Assembly: GCA_015654915.1 (NCBI GenBank)
Contig: JAATFY010000164.1
Location: 1-19,276 of the forward strand
DNA length: 19,276 bases
Origin: Rhodospirillales bacterium
Lineage (GTDB): Bacteria > Pseudomonadota > Alphaproteobacteria > UBA9219
Reading direction: 5' to 3'
Part shown: positions 7,184 to 14,128 of the stretch, one piece after another
Layout: each line of letters starts with the position of its first letter
Numbering within the stretch: the stretch's first letter is position 1
Program-made: the position numbers and the translations under genes
Notes under the pieces: generated by a model
Databases searched by the model: none
The model's input: only the letters and a program-made list of their open reading frames with translations
Told to the model about the DNA's origin: nothing

Positions 7184-8734
7184 ATGGATATCACTCCGGA
7201 TTTTACAAGCTTTTCCCGCAACTGGCGCGCCGGCAGGAACCAGACCGTATGGACGACGCTGGTCAGCGATATGGAAACGCCCGTATCGGCGATGCGCAAG
7301 CTCGGGCAGAACCAACCTTATTGTTTCCTGCTGGAATCGATGGAGGGCGGCGCGTCGCGCGGGCGTTATTCCATCATCGGGCGCGAGCCCGACCTGATCT
7401 GGCGCTGCGACCGCGGCGGCAAGGTCGGGATAAATCGAAACGCTCTGAAAGATGCCGGAAACTTTGCACCGTCGGCGCGGGCGCCTCTCGACGATCTGCG
7501 CGCCCTGCTCGATGAATGCAAAATCGACGATCCCAACCAGCCGCAGCCTATGGCGGCGGGCCTGTTCGGCTATCTGGGCTACGAGATGGTGCGTTATATG
7601 GAACGCCTGCCGGAAGCGAAGGGTTCTGGTCTCGATCTGCCCGAGGCCATCCTGATGCGCCCTACCCTCCTGGCGATTTTCGACCAGATCGAAAATAAAT
7701 TTACGCTTGTGACGCCCGCATGGTTCGACAAGACCCAAACGGCGGAAGCGGCGTATGCGGCGGCGAAGGCGCGGCTGGAGCGGGCTGTAAATGATCTTGC
7801 TTCTGACGCCCTCACCCTCCCCGCTGCGCGGGGCCCCTCCCTCTCCCGCACTGCGGGAGAGGGTGCCGGAGCGTTAGCGACGGCGGGTGAGGGCGGCAAT
7901 ATTACCGCCAACATGACCGAAGCGGCGTATGTCGCCATGGTCGAACGCGCCAAGAATTATATCCGCGCAGGCGATATTTTTCAGGTCGTGCTGTCGCAGC
8001 GTTTCTCGCTGCCCTTTACGTTGCCGCCGCTGGAACTTTACCGCACGGTGCGGCGGCTCGATCCCTCGCCCTTTCTGTTCTATTTCAATCTTGATGGTTT
8101 TTCGGTCGTGGGCTCCAGCCCCGAAATCCTTGTCCGCGTCCGCGACGACAAGGTCACGATCCGTCCCATCGCCGGAACGCGTCCGCGCGGCGTCGGCAAC
8201 CGCAGCGACGAAGAACTGGCCGCCGAATTGCTGGCCGATCCGAAAGAACGCGCCGAACATCTTATGCTTTTGGACCTCGGCCGCAACGATGTGGGCCGCG
8301 TCGCCAGGATCGGCAGCGTCAAGGTCACGACGCAAAATACCATCGAATATTACAAGCATGTCATGCATATCGTCTCGAACGTCGAAGGCGAGCTTGATCC
8401 GAAACATACGCCGCTCGATGCCCTCATCGGCGGCTTTCCTGCCGGTACCGTCAGCGGCGCGCCGAAAGTCCGCGCCATGGAGATTATCGCCGAGCTGGAG
8501 CCCGACCGGCGCGGGGTTTATGCCGGATGCATCGGCTATTTCGGCGCGAACGGCACGATGGATACCGCCATCGCCATCCGCACCGCCGTCATCAAGGACG
8601 GCGTGATGCATGTGCAGGCCGGCGCGGGCATCGTCTATGACAGCAACCCGCAATCCGAATACCGCGAATGCGTCGCCAAGGCGCGCGGCATGATCAAGGC
8701 AGCGGAAGAGACTATTGAGGCAATAAAATCCTGA
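7184..8734 (+). CDS. trpE: Anthranilate synthase component I, with a 30-residue repeat-derived insert
   Basis: TrpE converts chorismate and ammonia (from TrpG glutaminase) to anthranilate, the first committed step of tryptophan synthesis. The product is 516 residues. The N-terminal domain has the LLES motif (49-52) tied to tryptophan feedback binding. The chorismate-binding domain (about 245-510) has VVGSSPEILVR, RPIAGTRPRG, LLDLGRNDVGRV, GGFPAGTVSGAPKVRAMEII and QAGAGIVYDSNP. All expected catalytic motifs are present, so the enzyme is probably active. Residues 208-237 (DALTLPAARG through ATAGEG) are encoded entirely by a palindromic element and fall in the linker between the two domains. Unusually, trpG is not adjacent but about 2.6 kb downstream, after three other genes. 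Confidence 0.96.
   Translation: MDITPDFTSFSRNWRAGRNQTVWTTLVSDMETPVSAMRKLGQNQPYCFLLESMEGGASRGRYSIIGREPDLIWRCDRGGKVGINRNALKDAGNFAPSARAPLDDLRALLDECKIDDPNQPQPMAAGLFGYLGYEMVRYMERLPEAKGSGLDLPEAILMRPTLLAIFDQIENKFTLVTPAWFDKTQTAEAAYAAAKARLERAVNDLASDALTLPAARGPSLSRTAGEGAGALATAGEGGNITANMTEAAYVAMVERAKNYIRAGDIFQVVLSQRFSLPFTLPPLELYRTVRRLDPSPFLFYFNLDGFSVVGSSPEILVRVRDDKVTIRPIAGTRPRGVGNRSDEELAAELLADPKERAEHLMLLDLGRNDVGRVARIGSVKVTTQNTIEYYKHVMHIVSNVEGELDPKHTPLDALIGGFPAGTVSGAPKVRAMEIIAELEPDRRGVYAGCIGYFGANGTMDTAIAIRTAVIKDGVMHVQAGAGIVYDSNPQSEYRECVAKARGMIKAAEETIEAIKS
7805..7894. repeat. Palindromic element inserted in frame within trpE (family 1, copy B)
   Basis: This 90-bp element matches copy A over nearly its whole length. 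It starts GACGCCCTCACCC, has the central stem CCCTCTCCCGCA (7839-7850) / TGCGGGAGAGGG (7852-7863), and ends GGGTGAGGGC (7885-7894). The part between the left end and the stem, and the stretch before the right end, differ from copy A. Its length is a multiple of three, its first base is at codon position 1 of trpE, and it contains no stop in that frame. Confidence 0.94.
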
Positions 8735-8789
8735 AATTAACTATATTTTTCCTGCATTACTTTCTGATTTTTCAAGCTACAAATTAGCA

Positions 8790-9524
8790 ATGACTTTTAT
8801 ATCGCCACCTTCCGATTTTTTTGATTTGGCTCTAGCTGCCGACAAGCTACGAGTGCCGGCGGATACTGTTCTTAAATTACGCCGTGCCTTGGACCCGGCC
8901 TTATCTTTCGAAGAACATCGCGATATTTTTCCGCTCGATTTGGGTCCGATATGGAATCTGGCGGCATTTTCCGCGACGAGACACATAGCTAAAGGATGCA
9001 CCCAGTTACAAGAAGATAAATCCGAGTGGATGGATATCATTGAACAGTTTCAAATCACTTTTAATTATGGTGTCATGGCGGGAAATCCTGAACTGAATTT
9101 CAAAACTTCTTTTTACGGAAAACAATCTGTTGTGACTGCGGGATACCAACAAATTAGAAGTGGGATTCATCTCGATCCGCGTCCTTATCCCGCACCACCA
9201 GAAAAAACGAGGCGCGCATTCAAAGAATCATGGAGTCCTCCCAATGCTGTCAGGCTTATCGCGCGTGATGTGGCACCGACTGCCGTAGCCATTAAATGCT
9301 TTGATGCGATGCCCGCAAATCTAATATGGGGGGAAGATATACACGGGCGCGTTCGTTTTCACGACGAGAGATTGATTGAAAAGGCAAAAACCGAAGACAA
9401 ACTTGTCGAATTTACACCCGGTCACGTTGTAGCCATCACGAACAGAGTTTTACATGTTGGCCGCCCCGTTCATTCGACATGCACGCAGACTCTTGCTTTT
9501 AGTGTATTGGGCTGGGGTCCCTAA
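8790..9524 (+). CDS. Unknown protein, possible double-stranded beta-helix (2OG-oxygenase/cupin-like) fold
   Basis: I do not recognise the family of this 244-residue soluble protein. No signal peptide or membrane helix is visible. Its second half has an HxD pair in SGIHLDPRPYP (His127, Asp129) and, near the end, PGHVVAITNRVLHVGRPV with His222. This spacing and the PG...N.xLHxG wording recall the metal-binding HxD...H set of 2-oxoglutarate/Fe(II) oxygenases. A clear 2OG-binding Arg after His222 is missing, so the function is open. It lies 55 bp after trpE, is AT-richer than trpE, has a weak ribosome-binding site, and is convergent with the next gene. It helps separate trpE from trpG and may be acquired. 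Confidence 0.6.
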   Translation: MTFISPPSDFFDLALAADKLRVPADTVLKLRRALDPALSFEEHRDIFPLDLGPIWNLAAFSATRHIAKGCTQLQEDKSEWMDIIEQFQITFNYGVMAGNPELNFKTSFYGKQSVVTAGYQQIRSGIHLDPRPYPAPPEKTRRAFKESWSPPNAVRLIARDVAPTAVAIKCFDAMPANLIWGEDIHGRVRFHDERLIEKAKTEDKLVEFTPGHVVAITNRVLHVGRPVHSTCTQTLAFSVLGWGP

Positions 9525-9571
9525 TTGCTTCTATTTGCGTTTGTTTTTACCAGTTTCTTTGCCAATACGCG

Positions 9572-10330
9572 TTATGGCACGGAAGTAAGAAGCCGGTTCT
9601 TCGAATTACACGCCACCGACCGGCCGCTATGAACCATATCCTCCACTATCGTGCGAGGATTCCATACTCCCCGACCTATATCCGCGTTGACTGTCAGGTA
9701 ACCTCTTTCCAGCTTGCTTAACCAACTATGAGCCGGATAATCGACCTTCCTGCCGGACTTCCATTCTCCACGCCGTATATCCGTATCGAATGTCTGATAG
9801 GCTTTTTCCGGCTTACCCCACCAAAAACTATGGGAGGTAGTGTCGGCCCGAACAACGGCATAATGCCCCGGATGCGCAGTCACGATCGCCGTCCCCGTAG
9901 GCGTCGCGACGGAAATGTCCGTTTCCGGACTTTCAATTTTTTTGATCGTAATCGTGTAATTTTTTCCGCTGAGGTCCTTGACCGTAAATGGAACCCTCGT
10001 ATCCCAACAATAAGAAGTATCCACTTGGGCTCTCACGGAAAACGGAAGCGTTACTCCATGATCCAGCCCGTTGCCGGGGTCATAGAGTTCATTATAAATT
10101 GCCGACGCGGAGAGAGCATAACCCGCATATAACAATCCCTGCACCGTGCTGTGGGCGATGCCGTTTTTCTTGTACGAAAAAGACCTGATCGCTACCGCGC
10201 TCGCAATAACCGGCGGAATGTAAACCCAGGGTGTCAGTCCTACCGCAAAGGCAATCGCCAAAGGCGCGAGAACGCAGGTCGCGTAGCCTCCGTGCTTGAG
10301 TGTCGCTCGCATTGCAGATTTAAAAGACAT
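9572..10330 (-). CDS. Unknown membrane protein with C-terminal tandem repeat
   Basis: I do not recognise this 252-residue protein. Residues about 16-48 are strongly hydrophobic and could span the membrane once or twice, with a third segment at about 61-80. The rest (about 95-252) looks like a soluble beta-rich domain. Residues 167-200 and 201-233 are two copies of one motif, HSxWxxKxExxYxTxxxDIxRGxW...V...HS. A ribosome-binding site (AGAGAAA) precedes the ATG at 10330. The gene runs against the trp genes and is AT-richer. It could be an envelope protein; nothing around it states a role. Confidence 0.6.
   Translation of the reverse strand: MSFKSAMRATLKHGGYATCVLAPLAIAFAVGLTPWVYIPPVIASAVAIRSFSYKKNGIAHSTVQGLLYAGYALSASAIYNELYDPGNGLDHGVTLPFSVRAQVDTSYCWDTRVPFTVKDLSGKNYTITIKKIESPETDISVATPTGTAIVTAHPGHYAVVRADTTSHSFWWGKPEKAYQTFDTDIRRGEWKSGRKVDYPAHSWLSKLERGYLTVNADIGRGVWNPRTIVEDMVHSGRSVACNSKNRLLTSVP
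9632..9832 (-). repeat. Two-copy tandem repeat inside the membrane-protein gene
   Basis: The units are 9731-9832 (34 codons) and 9632-9730 (33 codons). The encoded segments share HS, W, K.E, Y.T, DI.RG.W and V at matching positions. The DNA also matches, for instance the stretches around 9670-9690 and 9769-9790 (TATATCCG in both), which points to a duplication rather than chance similarity. Confidence 0.75.
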
Positions 10331-10424
10331 ATTTTCTCTGCTTATTCAGAGATTGCAAATAACACTTGAAAGGTTTGCGCCGTATGCAGAATATTGCAAG
10401 AGCGCAAAACGTTAAAAACTATGG

Positions 10425-11336
10425 TTAATTTTTGCCTCCCGCCACCAACTCTTTTATCGGCACAAACGTAAATCCGCGCGCCTCGGCGTCCGGCAGCCAT
10501 TGCTCCAGAACTTCCAGAGTGGCGGCATGGGGATGGCCGATAGCTACGGCATAACCTTTGCGCCGTGCCACATGCTCGGTTTGCGCGAGTTGCGCCCGGA
10601 TTGCGTCAAGCGAGATTTCATCATCGAGAAAAACATCGCGCGCTATCGTCGGCAAACCGTTCGCCCGCGCCACGCTTTCGCCTACGGATTTTGCACTGGT
10701 GCGCGAGTCCAGAAAGAACAGATGCCGTTGCTGCAATTCGTTGACGACCATTTCCATGCCTTCGGCATCGGCGGTGAATTTACTGCCCATGTGATTGTTG
10801 ACGCCGTCGAAGCCTATGAAACTCGCCAGCGCCGTCTGGAACCGTTCACGCAATTCCTCCGGCGGCAACCCGACCAGTAAGGCTCCGGGGCCCGGATCGT
10901 CATGCCCAACAGGCTCCATCGGCATGTGCAGCAGTAACTCGTGGCCATTATCGCGAGCTTCTTTCGTCTGCTCCTTCAACCGTGTGGCGTAGGGCATAAA
11001 GGATAAAGTTACATAGGCGGGAAGATCGATTGCCCGCTTGCTGCCTCTCATATCCAGCCCGACATCGTCGATGACGATGGCGATTTCAGGCTTATGCTCG
11101 CCGGGCTTGATGGTTTCCCATTTCAGTTTGGGCATAACGGCGCTTGCGATTTGCGGTTGCGATTTTTCGTCGCCGACCGGTGCCATTTCGGCTTCCGGCG
11201 GTTGTTCGACTTTAACCTGAACCGGCGTTTGTTTGTAGCGCGGGGGCGGGGGCGCGATAGCGAGCCATAGCGTACCCGCCAGCACAAAAAGCCAGAACAA
11301 CAGATGAAATAGCCTGCGCCGCTGCGATTTTTTCAT
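10425..11336 (-). CDS. Divergent polysaccharide deacetylase (YibQ/COG2861 family)
   Basis: Members of this family adopt a polysaccharide-deacetylase-like fold; their substrate is uncertain, and they are often linked to cell-wall hydrolase regulation. The 303-residue protein starts with a basic MKKSQRRR and one transmembrane anchor (about 9-28). A Pro/Glu-rich linker (30-75) precedes the catalytic-like domain (about 83-300). Family motifs visible are IAIVIDDVGLD, LLLHMPMEP, NNHMGSKFT, FLDSRTSAKS and AIGHPHAATLEVL. It should face the periplasm. It is transcribed away from trpG with only 36 bp between the two ATG codons, so the trpG promoter must overlap its 5' end. Confidence 0.88.
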   Translation of the reverse strand: MKKSQRRRLFHLLFWLFVLAGTLWLAIAPPPPRYKQTPVQVKVEQPPEAEMAPVGDEKSQPQIASAVMPKLKWETIKPGEHKPEIAIVIDDVGLDMRGSKRAIDLPAYVTLSFMPYATRLKEQTKEARDNGHELLLHMPMEPVGHDDPGPGALLVGLPPEELRERFQTALASFIGFDGVNNHMGSKFTADAEGMEMVVNELQQRHLFFLDSRTSAKSVGESVARANGLPTIARDVFLDDEISLDAIRAQLAQTEHVARRKGYAVAIGHPHAATLEVLEQWLPDAEARGFTFVPIKELVAGGKN

Positions 11337-11365
11337 TGAATGAACCCCGTGAAGACCAGCATACT
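11336..11365 (+). promoter_or_regulatory. Candidate trpG promoter that would give a leaderless mRNA
   Basis: TTGAAT (11336-11341) and CATACT (11360-11365) are separated by 18 bp. A start 7-8 bp past the -10 would fall at or next to the trpG ATG (11373), and no Shine-Dalgarno sequence is visible before that ATG. Each hexamer matches 4 of 6 consensus bases, so this is tentative. Confidence 0.28.
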
Positions 11366-11372
11366 ACATGCC

Positions 11373-11942
11373 ATGCTGTTGCTGGTCGATAACTACGATA
11401 GTTTTACCTATAACCTCGCGCATTATCTGGGCGAATTGGGGGCGGAAGTTGACGTGCGCCGCAACGACGCTCTGACCGCCGAGCAAGCCTTGGCACTGAA
11501 GCCTTCCCATATCGTGCTCTCGCCCGGACCCTGCACGCCGAAGGAAGCCGGTATATCGCTCGATCTGGTCAAGCTGGCGGCGGCGGAAAAAATCCCCCTG
11601 CTCGGCGTTTGCCTCGGCCACCAGAGCATCGGCATGGCCTTCGGCGGCAAGATCGTGCAGACGCCGGTACCGATGCACGGCAAAGTCAGTCAAATCCGCC
11701 ATGACGGCGCCAATCTATTTCAGGGTCTGCCTTCGCCTTTTGCCGCCACACGCTATCATTCGCTTATCGTAGAGCGCGACAGCATGCCGGAAGAACTGAT
11801 CATCACGGCGGAAACGGACGACGACACGGTTATGGGCCTGCGTCATGTCGCATTACCTATCTATGGCGTTCAATTCCATCCCGAAAGCATCGCGACCGAA
11901 CATGGCCATGCCATGCTCAAGAATTTTCTGGCGGTGCGATGA
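11373..11942 (+). CDS. trpG: Anthranilate synthase component II (glutamine amidotransferase)
   Basis: TrpG releases ammonia from glutamine and passes it to TrpE for anthranilate synthesis. The 189-residue class I amidotransferase starts with the standard MLLLVDNYDSFTYNL. It has the oxyanion region LSPGPCTP (49-56), the catalytic Cys80 in GVCLGHQ, and His169/Glu171 in VQFHPES. The frame is open from an ATG at 11340, but family starts favour 11373. The usual trpE-trpG adjacency is broken. trpD follows after 182 bp containing a palindromic repeat. A dual role in folate synthesis (PabA), known for some TrpG proteins, cannot be ruled out. Confidence 0.95.
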   Translation: MLLLVDNYDSFTYNLAHYLGELGAEVDVRRNDALTAEQALALKPSHIVLSPGPCTPKEAGISLDLVKLAAAEKIPLLGVCLGHQSIGMAFGGKIVQTPVPMHGKVSQIRHDGANLFQGLPSPFAATRYHSLIVERDSMPEELIITAETDDDTVMGLRHVALPIYGVQFHPESIATEHGHAMLKNFLAVR

Positions 11943-11972
11943 GCCATGCCATTAATAGCAACTCACTCAACA

Positions 11973-12102
11973 TCGTCATTCCGGAAAATCAGCGAGACGC
12001 AAGTCGAGCCGATTTATCCGGAATCCGATGTGGTTTCCGTCGGTTTAAAAACAAATCGGATTCCGGCTCGCGCTCGCTATGCGAGCTTGGCCGGAATGAC
12101 GA
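11973..12102. repeat. Three-arm palindromic repeat, long type (family 2, copy 2)
   Basis: Ends TCGTCATTCCGG (11973-11984) and CCGGAATGACGA (12091-12102) are inverted. The inner arms CCGGAATCCGAT and AAATCGGATTCCGG are shared with the copy at 1055. The right-arm hairpin is GCTCGC-TAT-GCGAGC here but GCCCGC-TTC-GCGGGC in copy 1, so a base pair has changed on both sides. The element fills the trpG-trpD gap. Confidence 0.9.
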
Positions 12103-12124
12103 AACTTCAAAGTAAGTTACTGTC

Positions 12125-13144
12125 ATGCAGATGACTCCGCTCCTGAAAAAACTCGAACAGGGTCAGGATTTGTCCGTGGCCGAATCCGAATTCGCTTTCG
12201 ATTGCATCTTCGAAGGCAACGCGACGCAGGAACAAATCAGCGTTTTTCTTCTCGGCCTCCGTAAAAAAGGCGAAACAGTCGATGAACTGCTTGGGGCCGT
12301 TACCTCCATGCGCAGCAAGGCGATTACCGTTCGCGCGCCCCATGACGCCATCGACATCGTCGGCACCGGCGGCGACCAGCACGGCACATTGAATATATCG
12401 ACGGCTGTAGCCTTCGTGGTCGCCGCATGCGGCGTTCCGGTGGCCAAACACGGCAACAAGGCCGCATCCAGCCTGTCAGGCTCATCCGATGTCCTGAGCG
12501 CGCTCGGCATCAATCTGGAACCCAGCATAGGAATGCTGGAGCGGTGCCTGACCGAAGCCCATATATGTTTCATGTTTGCCCCCCGCCATCACCCAGCCAT
12601 GCGGCAGGTGGCGGAAGTAAGAAAAAAACTTGGCGTGCGCACGATTTTCAATCTGCTCGGGCCTCTTACAAATCCGGCCAACGTCAAGCGCCATCTGATC
12701 GGCGTCTATGACCTCGAATGGCTTGGGCCGATGGCCGAAGTCCTGAAATCGCTGGGCAGCGAAGCGGCATGGCTGACCCACGGGCATGACGGCATGGATG
12801 AAATCACGACGACCGCGCCCACCGATGTTGTCGAGCTTACCGGCGGCATGATCCGGCACTTCACGCTGGAGCCGGAGCAAGTCGGGTTGATAAGCATCCT
12901 GATGGAGGATTTGAAAGGCGGCGACGCCACGCACAATGCCGCGCGGCTGAAGAGGCTTCTGGAAGGTCAGAAAGGGCCCTACCGCGATATCGTTCTGTTC
13001 AATGCCAGCGCGGCGCTGGTTGTTGCCGGAAAAGCTTCCGACCTGCGGCAGGGCATAGCCATGGCCGAAACCGCAATTGATAACGGCGCGGCGGAGCGTA
13101 CATTGCATGATCTGATTCGACTGACGAACGAGACTGCTGCATGA
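12125..13144 (+). CDS. trpD: Anthranilate phosphoribosyltransferase
   Basis: TrpD joins anthranilate to PRPP, the second step of tryptophan synthesis. The 339-residue protein has the PRPP/anthranilate motifs IVGTGGDQHGTLNIST (near residue 80), KHGNKAASSLSGSSDVL (near 107) and the family segment FAPRHHPAMRQVAEVRKKLGVRTIFNLLGPLTNP. The N-terminal helical domain is normal. ATG 12125 and ATG 12131 are both possible starts; no strong Shine-Dalgarno sequence separates them, and 12125 was kept. Its stop overlaps the trpC start by 4 bases (ATGA), so the two are translationally coupled. Confidence 0.95.
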   Translation: MQMTPLLKKLEQGQDLSVAESEFAFDCIFEGNATQEQISVFLLGLRKKGETVDELLGAVTSMRSKAITVRAPHDAIDIVGTGGDQHGTLNISTAVAFVVAACGVPVAKHGNKAASSLSGSSDVLSALGINLEPSIGMLERCLTEAHICFMFAPRHHPAMRQVAEVRKKLGVRTIFNLLGPLTNPANVKRHLIGVYDLEWLGPMAEVLKSLGSEAAWLTHGHDGMDEITTTAPTDVVELTGGMIRHFTLEPEQVGLISILMEDLKGGDATHNAARLKRLLEGQKGPYRDIVLFNASAALVVAGKASDLRQGIAMAETAIDNGAAERTLHDLIRLTNETAA

Positions 13145-13932
13145 GCGATATTCTCGCCAAAATCCTCACCGATAAACGCGCGCATGTCGAACGCAAGAAA
13201 GCCGAAAAACCGTTCGAAATAATCGACGAGGAAGCGCGGCGCGTGCCGCCAACGCGCGGTTTTACCAAGGCGCTTCGTGTCAAGTTGGCCGGCGGCGATG
13301 TCGGCCTGATTACCGAGATCAAGAAGGCGTCGCCATCGGCGGGCGTTATCCGGCCCGATTTTTCTCCGGCCAAGCTTGCGCAAGCCTATGAAGCCGGAGG
13401 TGCGGCCTGTCTTTCGGTCCTGACGGACAAGCCTTATTTCCAGGGCCGTAACGAGGATCTGGTCGAAGCCCGCGCCTCCTGCACCCTGCCCGTGCTGCGC
13501 AAGGATTTCATGGTCGATGTATGGCAGGTCGCCGAGGCACGTACTTTGGGCGCCGATTGTATTCTCATTATCATGGCGGCGCTCAGCGACGGCCGTGCCG
13601 AAGATTTATATCACGCCGCCATCGACTACGGCATGGATGTTCTGGTCGAAGTGCATGACCGGATCGAGTTCGATCGTGCCTTGCGGCTGCCGTCCGGCAT
13701 GATCGGCATCAATAACCGCAACCTGAAAACGCTCAAGGTCGATCTGCAAATAACCGAAGAGCTTGTCGTTCTTGCGCCCCCCGACCGGCTCATCGTCAGT
13801 GAAAGCGGTTTGACAACATCCGCCGATCTCGCCCGCATGCAAAAAATCGGCGTGCACTGCTTTCTGGTCGGGGAATCCCTGCTGCGGCAGCCGGATGTAA
13901 CGACGGCGACGCTGGAACTGCGCCTCAATTAG
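13141..13932 (+). CDS. trpC: Indole-3-glycerol-phosphate synthase
   Basis: TrpC closes the indole ring of the phosphoribosyl-anthranilate product in tryptophan synthesis. The 263-residue beta/alpha barrel has the expected catalytic segments: EIKKASPSAG (near 59), VLTDKPYFQG (near 93), VLRKDFMVD (near 119), INNRNL (near 190), VSESGL (near 219) and FLVGESLLR near the end. No TrpF domain is fused. It overlaps trpD by 4 bases. A palindromic repeat and a permease gene follow; moaC, the common next gene in alphaproteobacteria, is absent here. Confidence 0.96.
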   Translation: MSDILAKILTDKRAHVERKKAEKPFEIIDEEARRVPPTRGFTKALRVKLAGGDVGLITEIKKASPSAGVIRPDFSPAKLAQAYEAGGAACLSVLTDKPYFQGRNEDLVEARASCTLPVLRKDFMVDVWQVAEARTLGADCILIIMAALSDGRAEDLYHAAIDYGMDVLVEVHDRIEFDRALRLPSGMIGINNRNLKTLKVDLQITEELVVLAPPDRLIVSESGLTTSADLARMQKIGVHCFLVGESLLRQPDVTTATLELRLN

Positions 13933-13979
13933 GATACGTTTTAAATAGACGAAGGCAGGTTATCGAACTAAAGACTATT

Positions 13980-14083
13980 GTCATTCCGGCCAAGTGGCGA
14001 ACGTAGTGAGCCACGCGAGCCGGAATCCAGTTTGGTTTCTTTTTTAAAACAGAAAACGGGATGCCCGCTTTCGCGGGCATGAC
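13980..14083. repeat. Three-arm palindromic repeat, mixed-type arms (family 2, copy 3)
   Basis: The left arm uses the ATTCCGGC type (13983-13990 with GCCGGAAT 14019-14026) and holds a further GTGGC/GCCAC stem. The right arm uses the ATGCCCGC/GCGGGCAT type (14061-14080). The central arm ATCCAGTTT (14025-14033) pairs with AAACGGGAT (14054-14062) apart from one mismatch. It lies between trpC and the TauE gene and could also end trpC transcription. Confidence 0.85.
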
Positions 14084-14128
14084 GATCTGGGTTTAATTGT
14101 ACATCTTCAATCGAGAAAAGTTCCCCTT

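Noticed and set aside
7087..7894. CRISPR-like repeats at trpE
   Set aside because: Only two copies, about 720 bp apart, with a coding sequence between them and internal palindromes; no array or cas gene.
7805..7894. trpE disrupted as a pseudogene by the inserted element
   Set aside because: The element is 90 bp, in frame and stop-free, and all motifs downstream remain in the same frame.
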